Assembly: GCA_026392455.1 (NCBI GenBank)
Contig: JAPLCB010000010.1
Span: forward strand, 124,001 to 188,000
Reading direction: 5' to 3'
DNA: 64,000 bases
Source of the DNA: Propionibacteriales bacterium
GTDB lineage: Bacteria > Actinomycetota > Actinomycetes > Propionibacteriales > Nocardioidaceae
Below the pieces are notes generated by a model that was given only the letters and a program-made list of their open reading frames with translations, was not told the DNA's origin and made no database searches. Each line of letters begins with the position of its first letter. The stretch's first letter is position 1. Both the position numbers and the translations under genes were made by a program. Positions 7,814 to 17,972 of the stretch are shown here, piece after piece.

Positions 7814-9475
7814 TCAGTGAGCGGCGACGGCTCCCGGCCCGTCGGTGGCCATCTCCTCGTGGCTGACGTCCAGGAAGATCCAGAGGACCAGCGACGCCGT
7901 CCAGATCATGAAGGCCCCGACCAGGAAGGCGTTCGTGCCACCCTCGGTGAACGATGCCTGGCCCAGGATCAGCTCCTTGGCGGCTCCGGGTGCCTGGACG
8001 CTGCTGACCACGTCGGCCAGGCGGTCGTGGGTCTGGGTGAAGTAGTGCTGGGCGATCGTGGCCAGCGTGGCCAGACCGAGGGCACCACCCACCTGCTGCA
8101 TCGTGTTCAGGACGCCCGAGGCGATCCCCGAGTCCGCCTCTTCGACGTGGTGCACGGCCGAGAGGGTCAGCGGGATGAAGGTCAGGCTCATCCCGAAGGC
8201 CATCAGGGCGATGAACGGGAAGATGCTCGTCCAGTAATTGATGTCGCTCCCGATGTGCACCAGGTCGCCGTTGTTGGCGGCGAAGTTCGCGACCTGGGCG
8301 TCGATCCCGGCCTTCAGGCTCGCCGCTGAGGTGTCCACCGAGAGTCGGTGGAAGTTGAGCAGGGCAACCCCGGCGAGCAGGGTGCCGGTCCCCGCCAGGA
8401 ACCGCGGGTCGAGCCGGTTCATCAGCTTCGAGCTGATCGTCGCGCCGATCACCATCGCGAACGGGAACGGGAGGAAGGCGAGCCCCGCCTGCAGCGGGCT
8501 GTAGCCCATCACGTTCTGGACGAACTGCGAGAGGAAGAAGAACATCGCGAACATCGCAGCCGGCACGATCATCATCGCGATGAACGCCGTCGCCCGGGTC
8601 CGGTTGGCGAGAATCCTCAACGGGAGCAGGGGATTGGTGACCTGACGCTCGATCGTGACGAACGCAGCGAGCAGCGCGACGCCGGTCAGGATGAAGCCGA
8701 GGGTGCCGCCGTTGCCCCAGCCGTAGCGCTCGTCGCCGGCCCGGGTGATGCCGTACACGAGCGAGACCAGACCCAGGGTCCCGGTGACCGCACCAGGAAG
8801 GTCGAGGGCCACGCCGCGGTTGGTGGCGGACTCCTTGAGGAGCTTGGGGGCGGCGAACGCGGCCACCAGTCCGATCGGGACGTTGATCAGGAAGGTCAGC
8901 CGCCAGCCCTCGATGTCAGCTCCGAAGAACGAGGGAGTCAGGCCGGTGAGCCAGCCGCCGAGGAGCAGGCCGATGGCGGCACCGACCCCGGACATCGCTG
9001 CGTACACCGAGAACGCCTGGTTGCGGCGCGGACCGGCCGGGAAGGTGGTCGTGATCAGTGCCAGCGCAGCGGGAGCGGCCAGAGCGGCGCCGAGGCCCTG
9101 GAGGCCACGGGAGGCGAGCAACATGCCCTCGTTCTCGGCGAGACCGCCCAGACCGCTGGCGACCGCGAAGATCGTCAGGCCGATCATGAAGACCCGTCGG
9201 CGACCGTAGAGGTCACCGAGGCGACCGCCGAGCAGCAGCAGGCCGCCGAACGCGAGGGCGTAGCCGGTGACGACCCACTGCAGGTTCCCGGAGGAGACGT
9301 TCAGGTCCTTGCCGATGAACGGCAGCGCGATGTTGGCGATGGTGCTGTCGAGCACGACCATCAGCTGGGCCATGCAGATGAGCACCAGGGCCCAGCCGAG
9401 GTTCTTGGTGGAACCGGTGTCGTTGGCCTCCGCTTCCCCGGTGGGGGCTGCGTCGGCGGTGGTCATGTCGGTCAT
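7814..9475 (-). CDS. MFS transporter, DHA2 (EmrB/QacA) drug-efflux family
   Basis: 553 residues from the ATG with AGGAAG seven bases upstream; the frame is open further upstream but that part lies over the TetR gene. The first helix region WALVLICMAQLMVVLDSTIANIALP carries the DHA2 motif D-S-T-I-x-N-x-A-L-P. GRLGDLYGRRRVFMIGL is the MFS loop 2-3 motif. About 14 hydrophobic segments are expected for this family. Proton-driven export of drugs or hydrophobic compounds across the cytoplasmic membrane is the likely role. It overlaps the upstream TetR gene by four bases (ATGA), so the regulator and pump are one operon. Confidence 0.92.
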   Translation of the reverse strand: MTDMTTADAAPTGEAEANDTGSTKNLGWALVLICMAQLMVVLDSTIANIALPFIGKDLNVSSGNLQWVVTGYALAFGGLLLLGGRLGDLYGRRRVFMIGLTIFAVASGLGGLAENEGMLLASRGLQGLGAALAAPAALALITTTFPAGPRRNQAFSVYAAMSGVGAAIGLLLGGWLTGLTPSFFGADIEGWRLTFLINVPIGLVAAFAAPKLLKESATNRGVALDLPGAVTGTLGLVSLVYGITRAGDERYGWGNGGTLGFILTGVALLAAFVTIERQVTNPLLPLRILANRTRATAFIAMMIVPAAMFAMFFFLSQFVQNVMGYSPLQAGLAFLPFPFAMVIGATISSKLMNRLDPRFLAGTGTLLAGVALLNFHRLSVDTSAASLKAGIDAQVANFAANNGDLVHIGSDINYWTSIFPFIALMAFGMSLTFIPLTLSAVHHVEEADSGIASGVLNTMQQVGGALGLATLATIAQHYFTQTHDRLADVVSSVQAPGAAKELILGQASFTEGGTNAFLVGAFMIWTASLVLWIFLDVSHEEMATDGPGAVAAH

Positions 9476-10158
9476 GAGGACTTCCTTGCCTTCGTGGTGG
9501 TGGGCGACGTGTAGGTCGACTGGTGCGGTGACGCAGCGTTGCGTCGGTGCTGCTGGGGTTCCCCGGCGCACGAGGGGTGCTGCACGGCGGGGAGGATGAC
9601 GTGGTCGACGACGCGCTCGATGGTGGCGTCGTCGGGAGGAATGCCCAGGATGAACGTCCGGTGCAGCAGGATTCCCGCAAGAGCGGGGCCGATCAGCTCC
9701 AGGTCGAGGTCGCCGCTGATCTCGCCGCGGGCCTGGGCCCGGGCGTAGATCGCCTGGGTGACTGCGACCTTCGGGGCGATGAACTTGTCGCGGAACAGCT
9801 CGGCGAACTCGGGGTCGGTCGACAGGGCGGTGATCACCGATCCGAGGACCTGGGTGGCGGACTCGTTGATGCCCTTGTTCCCGCAGAAGGTGGAGAGCAG
9901 GTCGCCGCGCAGGGTTCCGGTGTCGTGGTCACCGATGTGGGGGGACTGCTTGGCACGGATCAGTGCCTCGACGACCAGGCTCGCCTTGCTCTCCCAGCGA
10001 CGGTACAAGGTCGCCTTGCTGGCCCTGGCCCGCTTGGCGACGGCGTCCATCGTCAGGCGGTCGTAACCGGCCTCGATGAGCAGCTCGACGCAGGCGTCCA
10101 GGATCTCGTCCTCCCGCTCGCCCTCGACGCGGGGGCGGATCGATGTACGCATGTTCAT
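9472..10158 (-). CDS. TetR-family transcriptional regulator of the efflux pump
   Basis: 228 residues. The N-terminal helix-turn-helix spans about residues 15-65 with ILDACVELLIEAGYDRLTM and ASKATLYRRWESKASLV. The C-terminal part is a ligand-binding helical domain. The start is the ATG with a GAGGCAGG Shine-Dalgarno region; the longer open frame upstream has no support. It lies upstream of and overlaps the MFS gene. The perfect inverted repeat 25 bp before the start is the likely binding site, so autoregulation together with pump control is expected. Confidence 0.92.
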   Translation of the reverse strand: MNMRTSIRPRVEGEREDEILDACVELLIEAGYDRLTMDAVAKRARASKATLYRRWESKASLVVEALIRAKQSPHIGDHDTGTLRGDLLSTFCGNKGINESATQVLGSVITALSTDPEFAELFRDKFIAPKVAVTQAIYARAQARGEISGDLDLELIGPALAGILLHRTFILGIPPDDATIERVVDHVILPAVQHPSCAGEPQQHRRNAASPHQSTYTSPTTTKARKSS

Positions 10159-10182
10159 GGTGACCTGCCTCTCGGTACCCGC

Positions 10183-10209
10183 GATGAAACGGAACGGTTT
10201 CGTTTCATC
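10183..10209. promoter_or_regulatory. TetR operator (inverted repeat)
   Basis: GATGAAACG-N9-CGTTTCATC, a perfect 9-bp inverted repeat. A second, overlapping repeat is GAAAC-N6-GTTTC. It lies just upstream of the tetR-MFS pair and is AT-richer than its surroundings. No competing regulator is near. Confidence 0.7.
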
Positions 10210-10436
10210 AACAGAGTACGGGCGAGGCGCATTCCCGCACAATCGAGTTTTTTTCAAGGGTTTCAGGCAGGTGTCCGGATTCGGTCCGGACCGGTCCAGT
10301 AAGTGGTCTATTTCGAAACCGGACATATCAGGTTGTTGTTACTTCTCCGTAGCGCACGTCACATCCGACCTGCTAGAACACGTTTCGGTGCTGACCTCCC
10401 ACAGCACCTTCTCGATGTGGAACAAGGGGTTCTGGA

Positions 10437-13400
10437 ATGCGCTCTCGCGTACCTTCTGGCCGTCGTACCCAGGCACGCGCGCGTCGCGGCCTGGTCGGCA
10501 TGGCCACCGCCATCGCACTCGCTGCGGCTGCTCTCGTCTCGGTCGGTGCGCCTGCTGCGCAGGCCGTTCAGGCTCCCGGCGACGACGTCCCGGCCTGGAA
10601 CGTCGGCTGGAACTGGAACTGGGACACCACGTTCCGGTACGTCGCCGACGGCACCGACGTGACGATCAACGAGAGCGCGAACTACACCGTCGTCTCCCGC
10701 GAGACGTTCCAGGGTCAGGACGCGTACCGGCTGAACCTCACCGGGACGATCAACTCCGGCAGCGGCCAGGTCGTCGCTGACGGTGTCGGCACCGCGTCGC
10801 TCAGCAACTTCTCCGGCAGCGTCTCGGGGACCCGGTACGTGCGGGTCTCCGACCTCGCACTGCTCCAGGAGAACCAGCACCAGGACCTGCGTGCCCGGGC
10901 GACCCTCGGGATCATCTCCCAGAACATCACCGCCGTCATCGACCTGCAGCTGACCCCGCGCGACCAGACGTGGAAGGTCCACAACTTCCCGTTGAACGCC
11001 GGGGATACCTGGAACACCAACACCAACGTCGACTACAACGGTGGGTTCACCTACGACGCCGGTTCCCTGGGAGGCTCCGGCACCTCGACCTTCGGTCCGG
11101 ACACGATGGTGTTCAACGCCCCGTCCAGCGTCGTCAACGAGACCGTCACCACCCCGATCGGCACGGTCAACGCCAAGAAGGTCACGACGGTCAACGCGGA
11201 CAGCACCATGTCCGACCTCTCGTGGTGGTCGCCGACGCACAAGAACCAGGTCAAGGAGATCCTCGTCCTGCCCCTGGACGGTGGATCGATCACCCTGACC
11301 CGCAACATGCGGTCGGCCTCGATCCCGAGCGGTACCCAGTTCTCCGCGACGGCCACCCCGTCCCTGACCTGCGCCGGCGGACAGATCGCCGTCGCCGGCA
11401 ACTTGAGCACCGGCCAGGCCGGCGTGCCGGTCACGGTCCGGCTCGACCAGTCCCAGCTCACTCCGGGCACCGGCATCACCGGTACGGGCACGACGGGTGC
11501 CAACGGTGCCTACAGCGTCACCCTGACGACACCGGGCGTGACCCAGGGCATCAGCGACAACATGGGCAAGAACGGCTCGCGCGCCAACTGGGGTATCACC
11601 GTCGCGGGCGGAGGTGCCACCGGCGCCACCACCGTGGTGATCACTCCGACCAACTGCTCGACGATTGCCTACACCGGCGTCACCAGCGCCCCGGTCTCCG
11701 GTTCGGCCACGGTCAGCGCTCAGCTGACCGACCTCGCTGACCCGAGCGGTGCCGCTGGTCGGTTGGTCACCTTCACCCTCGGTGGCGGCGGCTCGGTCAA
11801 CGGGCTCACCAACGCAGCCGGTGTCGCCACGGCCACCTTGCCGATGAACGGTCCCGTCCGGCTCACCAACGTGACCGCGTCGTACGCCGGTTCCACGGCG
11901 CTCGCCGCGGCCAGCACGAGCTCGAACTTCAACGTCGTGGTGAACCCGACCACAACCTCGGTGCTGCCGTCGATGTCGACGGTCACCATCGGGGACAACG
12001 TCAGCTTCACCGCATCGGTCGTCCCGACAGTCGGATCCAACCCGGGCGGCGCGGTGCAGTTCCTCGTGGATGGCGCGGCATTCGGTGCGGCTGTCCCGGT
12101 CTCCAGCGGCACGGCCACCAGCGCGAACCTGAACACCGGGTCGCTCGCGCTGGGCAACCACACCGTCCAGGCCGTCTACAACGGCGACGCCAGCTTCGGC
12201 ACCAGCAGCTCGGCCTCGGTCCTGTTCCGGGTCCGGGTCCCGCTGCTGCCGGCGACGGCCGCACTGTCGATCACGCCGAACAGCACCGTGTACGGCCAAA
12301 ACGTCACTTTGTCGGCGACGATCGGCACGACCTCGGGCTCAGGCAGCCCGACGGGCTCGGTCACCTTCAGCGAGGGCGGCACCGTGTACGGCACGGCACC
12401 GGTCTCCGGCGGGTCGGCATCGGTCGAGGTGACCACCATCCCCGTGGGTGCGCACAGCATCGTCGCCACCTACTCCGGTGACGACGAGTACAACGGCGCG
12501 GCATCTGCTCCGGGCACCTTGACCGTGGCCAAGGCCGACGTCACTGTCGACCTGACCTCGTCGGACACCACCACGGTGTCCGGGGAAGCGGTCAACTTCG
12601 GTGTCACCGTCGCGGCCCAGGCGCCGGGCGGCGGCCTGCCTCAGGGCACCGTCCAGCTCGCCATCGACGGCACCAACGTCGGGTCACCGGTCACGTTGAC
12701 TGGTGGCGTGGCGAACTTCGACCCGGTGACCTCGCTCACGGCGGGAACCCACACGGTGGCTGTCAGCTACAGCGGCAGCGTGAACTACAGGAGCGGGACC
12801 GACTCGCTGGTGCAGACGGTCGCGAAGGCGGACACCACGACCACGGTGCTGGTCTCGCCGTCGCCGTCCTCGGAGGACCAGCTGATCACGATCACCGCCA
12901 ACGTCGGCGCTGTCGCGCCGGGTGGTGGTGGAGCGACCGGCCTGGTCAGCTTCACCTCGGACGGTGACCCGATCGGTTCCGGGGCCCTCAGCCCGTCGTC
13001 GGGGGGTGCGCAGGCGACCCTGCAGACGTCGACCCTGACCCCCGGGACCCACGTGATCGTGGCGACCTACGCCGGCGACGGCGACTACAACGGCAGTGTC
13101 TCTCCCGACAAGAGCCACACCGTGATCGAGGGGGCCGCGATCGTCGCCACCAAGACCACGGTGACGTCCTCGCAGAACCCGTCCCGCTTCGGTGACTTCG
13201 TGTCCTTCACGGCCACCGTGGTCGACGATGACCCGGTCAACGACCCGACCCCGGCGGACGCCCCGGCATCGGGTGCTGTCCAGTTCTCGATCGACGGAAC
13301 CGATGTCGGTATCCCGGTCGAGGTAGGCCCGGACGGAACCGCCACCAGCCCGCTGGTCTCTTCCCCGGACGCCGGTGACCACACGGTCATCGCTGCCTTC

Positions 13401-14354
13401 GTCGGGAACCCCGGTTGGGGCGGTAGCGGTGACTTCCTGGCGCAGACCGTCTCGGCGGCCGCGGTGGGCCTGACGGTCACCTCCTCGGCGCCGTCGAGCA
13501 GCTACGGCCAGCCGGTCACCTTCAAGGCCGTTGCGGTCACCCCGACCAGCGGGATCGGCAACCCGGACGGGCACGTGCAGTTCCGGGTCGACGGCGTCGC
13601 CGTCGGTAGTGCGGTCGCCCTGGACGGGAGCGGCGAGGCCACCAGCCCGGCGATCTCGACCCTGACCCCCGGCGCCCACACGGTCACCGCGGACTACTCC
13701 GGTAGTACGAACTTCGTCCCGGCTCTGGCCTCGACGTCGCAGAACGTGGGCAAGGTGACGACCGCGACCACGTTGACCGCGGCGCCGTCATCGGTCAACT
13801 TCGGCGCCACGGTAGCGCTCACGGCCACCGTGAGCCCGAGCACGGGTGCCCTGGGTGCCCCGACCGGCACGGTGACCTTCACCGACGGGAGCACCACGCT
13901 CGGAACGGTGGTCGTTGGCGCCAACGGCACCAACGGCACGGCGTCGATCTCGGTAAGCACGCTCTCCGGCGGGGTGCACTCGGTCAAGGCGACCTACTCC
14001 GGGTCGGCCCGGTTCGCCGGCAGTGCCTCGGCCAACGCGACGGTGACGGTGGCCAAGCTGGCCACCACCATCACCGCGCGTCCGGCCCTGGTGAAGCTGC
14101 TGCCGCCCCTGGCGCTGCCGCTGGGCCAGCTCGAGATCAGCCTGAACTCGGCCAACGGCCCGGTCGCCGGTGTCCCGATCGTCTTCACCGTGGGCTCCAC
14201 CACGGTCTGCACGACGAACACGGACGCGTACGGCGTGGCGAAGTGCAACGCGCTCTCCCAGCTGGTGCCGCTGACCCTGCTCGGCTACAAGGCGACCTTC
14301 GCCGGGAACGGGGACTACCTCGGCTCCACGGCAACCGGCGTCATCCTCAAGTAA
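10437..14354 (+). CDS. Secreted Ig-like repeat protein 1
   Basis: 1305 residues. An N-terminal Arg-rich signal peptide (about 1-43) ends near APAAQAVQA. A unique domain (about 45-300) with aromatic WNVGWNWNWDTTF follows, then a Big-1-like domain containing LTNAAGVATATLP. Seven bacterial Ig-like repeats of about 95 residues come next, each with a pattern like GxVxFxxDG and HTVxAxYxGD. A last Ig-like domain carries the cysteine pair CTTNTDAYGVAKC. No LPXTG sorting signal or C-terminal membrane helix is seen, so the protein is probably secreted or held non-covalently. AAGGGG lies 8 nt before the ATG. It is a tandem paralogue of the next gene; the function (adhesion or surface layer) is inference. 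Confidence 0.85.
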   Translation: MRSRVPSGRRTQARARRGLVGMATAIALAAAALVSVGAPAAQAVQAPGDDVPAWNVGWNWNWDTTFRYVADGTDVTINESANYTVVSRETFQGQDAYRLNLTGTINSGSGQVVADGVGTASLSNFSGSVSGTRYVRVSDLALLQENQHQDLRARATLGIISQNITAVIDLQLTPRDQTWKVHNFPLNAGDTWNTNTNVDYNGGFTYDAGSLGGSGTSTFGPDTMVFNAPSSVVNETVTTPIGTVNAKKVTTVNADSTMSDLSWWSPTHKNQVKEILVLPLDGGSITLTRNMRSASIPSGTQFSATATPSLTCAGGQIAVAGNLSTGQAGVPVTVRLDQSQLTPGTGITGTGTTGANGAYSVTLTTPGVTQGISDNMGKNGSRANWGITVAGGGATGATTVVITPTNCSTIAYTGVTSAPVSGSATVSAQLTDLADPSGAAGRLVTFTLGGGGSVNGLTNAAGVATATLPMNGPVRLTNVTASYAGSTALAAASTSSNFNVVVNPTTTSVLPSMSTVTIGDNVSFTASVVPTVGSNPGGAVQFLVDGAAFGAAVPVSSGTATSANLNTGSLALGNHTVQAVYNGDASFGTSSSASVLFRVRVPLLPATAALSITPNSTVYGQNVTLSATIGTTSGSGSPTGSVTFSEGGTVYGTAPVSGGSASVEVTTIPVGAHSIVATYSGDDEYNGAASAPGTLTVAKADVTVDLTSSDTTTVSGEAVNFGVTVAAQAPGGGLPQGTVQLAIDGTNVGSPVTLTGGVANFDPVTSLTAGTHTVAVSYSGSVNYRSGTDSLVQTVAKADTTTTVLVSPSPSSEDQLITITANVGAVAPGGGGATGLVSFTSDGDPIGSGALSPSSGGAQATLQTSTLTPGTHVIVATYAGDGDYNGSVSPDKSHTVIEGAAIVATKTTVTSSQNPSRFGDFVSFTATVVDDDPVNDPTPADAPASGAVQFSIDGTDVGIPVEVGPDGTATSPLVSSPDAGDHTVIAAFVGNPGWGGSGDFLAQTVSAAAVGLTVTSSAPSSSYGQPVTFKAVAVTPTSGIGNPDGHVQFRVDGVAVGSAVALDGSGEATSPAISTLTPGAHTVTADYSGSTNFVPALASTSQNVGKVTTATTLTAAPSSVNFGATVALTATVSPSTGALGAPTGTVTFTDGSTTLGTVVVGANGTNGTASISVSTLSGGVHSVKATYSGSARFAGSASANATVTVAKLATTITARPALVKLLPPLALPLGQLEISLNSANGPVAGVPIVFTVGSTTVCTTNTDAYGVAKCNALSQLVPLTLLGYKATFAGNGDYLGSTATGVILK

Positions 14355-14379
14355 CCCTCCAACCCCTCACTCCCAGTGA

Positions 14380-14403
14380 CCCCGGGGGCGGAAGCCCCCG
14401 GGG
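14380..14403 (+). terminator. Strong GC hairpin between the two Ig-repeat genes
   Basis: Perfect 10-bp stem CCCCGGGGGC/GCCCCCGGGG with GGAA loop, 25 bp after the first stop and 41 bp before the second start. It lacks a T-run, so it may be a weak terminator or an mRNA-processing or stability element that sets different levels of the two proteins. Confidence 0.5.
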
Positions 14404-14444
14404 AACGGATTGCCAGGGTTGCCCTGGAGAAGGAAAGGCCCATC

Positions 14445-17400
14445 GTGCGTAGGCTCACCGCGGCAGTAGCCGCACTCGGAATGGCAGCAGGTCTCAGCCT
14501 GGTCGCGGTCGGCGCGGCAGAAGCCACGCTCACCGCGCCCGCGGCGAACGGGACCGTGATCGCCGGCAACTACACCATCACCGACAGCGGTGCGACCAAC
14601 AACACCCTGGTCGCCGGCATCCCGGGGACCGGGTGCGGGTCCGGAAACGCGCTGGTCCGGATCGAGCTGGCCAACGCCGCCAACACGGCCGTCCTGTCGA
14701 CCTTGCTCAACGTCACCGGAGGCAGCGCGGTCGCCGCGCAGGCCGTCACGCTGACGACCCGGAACTTCGCGAACGGCAACTACACGATCCGGAGCACCGT
14801 CACCAACGTCGTGCGCGGCGGCCTCTTCGGTGCCCAGTGCGTGACCGCGTCGGCCAACTCCACCCGGACCGTGACGATCACCAACACCACGGCGATCAAC
14901 TACTCCGGAGCCACCACGGCCCCGCAGAACACCTCGATCCCGGTCAGTGCGACCGTGACCGACGCGAACATCTCCGGCCTTCCGGTGAGCGGGGTCACCG
15001 TCAACTTCACCCTCGCCGGCGGCGGTTCGGCCTCTGCGCCGACCAACGCGGCCGGTGTCGCCACGGCCAACCTCCCGGTGGCCGGCCCGTTCCGGACAAC
15101 GACCCTGTCGGTCTCGACCCCGGGCAACTCCTCCTACGTCGGCAGCTCGACGAACCTGCAGTTCGAGGTGACCAAGAACGCGTCCTCGACCACGCTGGCG
15201 CAGCCGGCGCCGGTCGTGCACGGACAGGCGACCAGCTTCACCGCCACCGTGGCGAGCGTGAACGGTCTGCCGAACGCTCCGACAGGGACGGTCCAGTTCA
15301 CCGTCGACGGCGGTAACTTCGGTGCCCCGGTCGCGCTGGTGAACGGAGTCGCGACGTCGATCCCGACGTCGAGCCTCAGCACGACCGACCACACCATCGG
15401 GGCGGTCTACGGCGGAAGCTCCGACCACCTCGGCAGCTCCGCCGCGACCAAGACCCAGGTGGTCAACAAGGCAGAGACGACCACCCAGCTCACCGCAGCG
15501 CCGTCGCCGACGGTCAGCGGCCAGGCCGTCACCTTCACCGCCCACGTCGACATCCTGTCGCCGGGCGTCGGTGACGTCATCGGCGGTGTCCAGTTCAACG
15601 TCGACGGGGCTCCCTTCGGTACTGCCGTCCCGTTGAACGGCAGCGACAACGCCACCCTGACGGTGAGCAACCTCAGCACCGGAAACCACGACGTCGAAGC
15701 GGTCTACAACGGCAACGCCGACTTCGCGTCGAGCACGTCGGCAACGGTCTCGCACGGCGTCAACCGTGCCGACACCACGGTGGACCTGAGCTCCTCGGCC
15801 AACCCCGCTTTCTCCGGCGCGCCGATCACCTACACCGCGGTCGTCGCCCCGGTCGCCCCGGGCGCGGGCACCGTGGGTGGGACCGTCCAGTTCGCGATCG
15901 ACGGAGACCCGCTCGGAGGGCCGGTGCCGGTCGTCGGCGGCCAGGCCGTCTCCCCGGTGGCGAACCTGCAGGTCGGGTCGAAGAACGTCACGGCCAACTA
16001 CTCCGGTGACGTCAACTTTGCCGGCCAGTCCGATTCGCTGACCCAGATCGTCGTCGCGGCCCAGACCACGACCACGCTCACCACCAACCCGAATCCGTCG
16101 GTCTTCGGTCAGCCCGTGACCCTGCGGGCCGAGGTCGTCCCGATCGCGCCCGCCACCGGCAACCCGACCGGCTTCGTCCGGTTCATCGTGGACGGTGCGA
16201 GCTACGACTTCGTCGAGCTCTCCGGCCAGGTCGCCGAGACGACCCTCACCGGCATCGCGGTGGGTCCGCACACCGTCAAGGCCGTCTACCTCTCCGACGA
16301 CCTGAACTTCTTCACCAGCACGTCGCAGACGCTCACCCAGACGGTGAACAAGGCATCCACGACCACCTCCCTGTCGACGTCGGTGACACCGTCGGTCTTC
16401 GGCCAGCCGGTGACCTTCACGGCAGCTGTCTCGGTGAACGCGCCGGGTGCCGGGGCACCGACCGGGTCGATCGTCTTCAAGGACGGCGCCACCGTCATCG
16501 GGACCGAGCCGGTCGGCCCGGGCACCGGTGAGCAGGCGTCGATCACGGTCAGCAGCCTGTCGGTGGGCCAGCACGCCATCTCGGCGGCGTACAGCGGCGA
16601 CGGGAGCTTCAACCCGAGCACCGGGAACGTCGCCCAGCAGGTGATCCGGGCCCAGACCACGGTCACGATCGCCTCGTCGGCGAACCCGGCCGCGAACGGC
16701 GAGGGCATCCAGTACACCGCCACCGTCGCTCCGGTCGCTCCGGGTGCCGGGGTGCCGACCGGGAAGGTGACGTTCTACGTGAACGGCGCCAACCTCGGCA
16801 GCAGCCGGACCCTCACCGACGGCGTCGCGACCAGCAGCAACTTCGCGTCGCTGACGCCGGGTACCTACAAGATCACCGCCACCTACAACGGTGACGGCAA
16901 CTTCGTGGGCAGCACCGGTTACCTCGACCAGGGCACCGGCCAGGTTGTCACCAAGGGCAACACCACCATGGTGCTCAGCTCCGGTCCCAGCCCGTCGGTC
17001 TACGGGGACGCGGTCACGGTCAGCACCACGGTCAGCGCGGTCGCCCCGGCGACCCGCCGTCCGACCGGTGTCGTCCAGATCTGGGAGGGTGGCGAGCTCC
17101 TCGGAGCCACCAGCCTGACCCCGGCCTCGGCGTCGAGCACCTCGGAATCGGTGTTCGTGACGACGGGACTCTCCGCCGGCACGCACTCCCTGACCGCGGT
17201 CTACGTCGGCAACTTCAACTTCAACGGAATCTCCAAGACGACCTCCCAGGTCGTCGGCCAGGTCCCGACGGTTGTCGGAGTGGAGTCCGGGAGCAACCCC
17301 GCGGTCTACGGTGACACGGTCACCTTCACGGCCACGGTCAACGCCAGCACGGGAACCCCGACCGGCTCGGTCACCTTCAAGGAAGGTTCGGCTGTCCTCG

Positions 17401-17885
17401 GCACCGCCCCCGTCGGGGCCGGTGGTCAGGCCACCCTCGCGGTGCCGGACCTGCACGCGGGGACCCACACCGTGAAGGCGACGTACTCCGGTGACGTCTC
17501 GTTCGGTGCCAGCACCTCGACCGGGTACGACCAGGTGATCACCAAGGCTCCGACGACCCTCGTCGCGGCCGACGTGAACAACCCGGGCCCGTTGGCTCCT
17601 CGGGCCAACTACATCCGGGCGAAGCTCACCGACCGCTACGGCAACCCGATGGCGGGTCGCACGATCAGCTTCACGGCTCCTCCGGGCGCGGCACGACCGA
17701 TGCGCAACCTGTGCACCGCCGTGACCAACGACCAGGGCATCGCGGAGTGCAACGACCAGGTGATCAGCATCGACCTCAACCTGAACCCGGGCGAGGTACT
17801 GCTGGACATCCACGGTACGTACGACGCGACGTACGTCGGGGACGCCGACACGATCGGCTCCACGGCTCGCGGGCACGAGTACTGA
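14445..17885 (+). CDS. Secreted Ig-like repeat protein 2
   Basis: 1146 residues from the GTG preceded by AAGGAAAG; this start gives a clean signal peptide (VRRLTAAVAALGMAAG, cut near AEA). A unique N-terminal domain of about 120 residues is followed by a Big-1-like domain (LTNAAGVATA-type motif seen as PTNAAGVATANLP). Then come eight Ig-like repeats of about 95-100 residues linked by short KAxTTT or RAQTT spacers. The C-terminal domain has the cysteine pair CTAVTNDQGIAEC, matching the pair in the paralogue upstream. No cell-wall anchor is visible. The start of the open frame 69 bp upstream is rejected because it lies in the hairpin. Confidence 0.85.
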   Translation: MRRLTAAVAALGMAAGLSLVAVGAAEATLTAPAANGTVIAGNYTITDSGATNNTLVAGIPGTGCGSGNALVRIELANAANTAVLSTLLNVTGGSAVAAQAVTLTTRNFANGNYTIRSTVTNVVRGGLFGAQCVTASANSTRTVTITNTTAINYSGATTAPQNTSIPVSATVTDANISGLPVSGVTVNFTLAGGGSASAPTNAAGVATANLPVAGPFRTTTLSVSTPGNSSYVGSSTNLQFEVTKNASSTTLAQPAPVVHGQATSFTATVASVNGLPNAPTGTVQFTVDGGNFGAPVALVNGVATSIPTSSLSTTDHTIGAVYGGSSDHLGSSAATKTQVVNKAETTTQLTAAPSPTVSGQAVTFTAHVDILSPGVGDVIGGVQFNVDGAPFGTAVPLNGSDNATLTVSNLSTGNHDVEAVYNGNADFASSTSATVSHGVNRADTTVDLSSSANPAFSGAPITYTAVVAPVAPGAGTVGGTVQFAIDGDPLGGPVPVVGGQAVSPVANLQVGSKNVTANYSGDVNFAGQSDSLTQIVVAAQTTTTLTTNPNPSVFGQPVTLRAEVVPIAPATGNPTGFVRFIVDGASYDFVELSGQVAETTLTGIAVGPHTVKAVYLSDDLNFFTSTSQTLTQTVNKASTTTSLSTSVTPSVFGQPVTFTAAVSVNAPGAGAPTGSIVFKDGATVIGTEPVGPGTGEQASITVSSLSVGQHAISAAYSGDGSFNPSTGNVAQQVIRAQTTVTIASSANPAANGEGIQYTATVAPVAPGAGVPTGKVTFYVNGANLGSSRTLTDGVATSSNFASLTPGTYKITATYNGDGNFVGSTGYLDQGTGQVVTKGNTTMVLSSGPSPSVYGDAVTVSTTVSAVAPATRRPTGVVQIWEGGELLGATSLTPASASSTSESVFVTTGLSAGTHSLTAVYVGNFNFNGISKTTSQVVGQVPTVVGVESGSNPAVYGDTVTFTATVNASTGTPTGSVTFKEGSAVLGTAPVGAGGQATLAVPDLHAGTHTVKATYSGDVSFGASTSTGYDQVITKAPTTLVAADVNNPGPLAPRANYIRAKLTDRYGNPMAGRTISFTAPPGAARPMRNLCTAVTNDQGIAECNDQVISIDLNLNPGEVLLDIHGTYDATYVGDADTIGSTARGHEY

Positions 17886-17913
17886 GCTGCACCTGAGCGG
17901 GTAGTCCGCTCAC

Positions 17914-17957
17914 CAGCACGACGGCCTCCCGGGTCCACCCGGGAGGCCGTCGTGCTG
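17914..17957. terminator. Bidirectional terminator after the Ig-repeat genes
   Basis: A 21-bp perfect inverted repeat (arms 17914-17934 and 17937-17957, beginning CAGCACGACGGCC) lies between the stop of Ig protein 2 and the convergent membrane-protein gene. It is long enough to serve both strands. Confidence 0.8.
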
Positions 17958-17972
17958 TTCTGGGCGCGCAGG

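Noticed and set aside
10373-10388. KstR-like sequence CTAGAACACGTTTCGG upstream of Ig-repeat protein 1
   Set aside because: It lacks the final A of TNNAACNNGTTNNA and the right arm is not palindromic; kept only as a chance half-site.
14367-17876. Open frame of about 1,170 codons antisense to Ig-repeat protein 2
   Set aside because: It mirrors the sense gene almost end to end, has highly charged low-complexity translation and no ribosome site; typical of antisense frames in GC-rich DNA.
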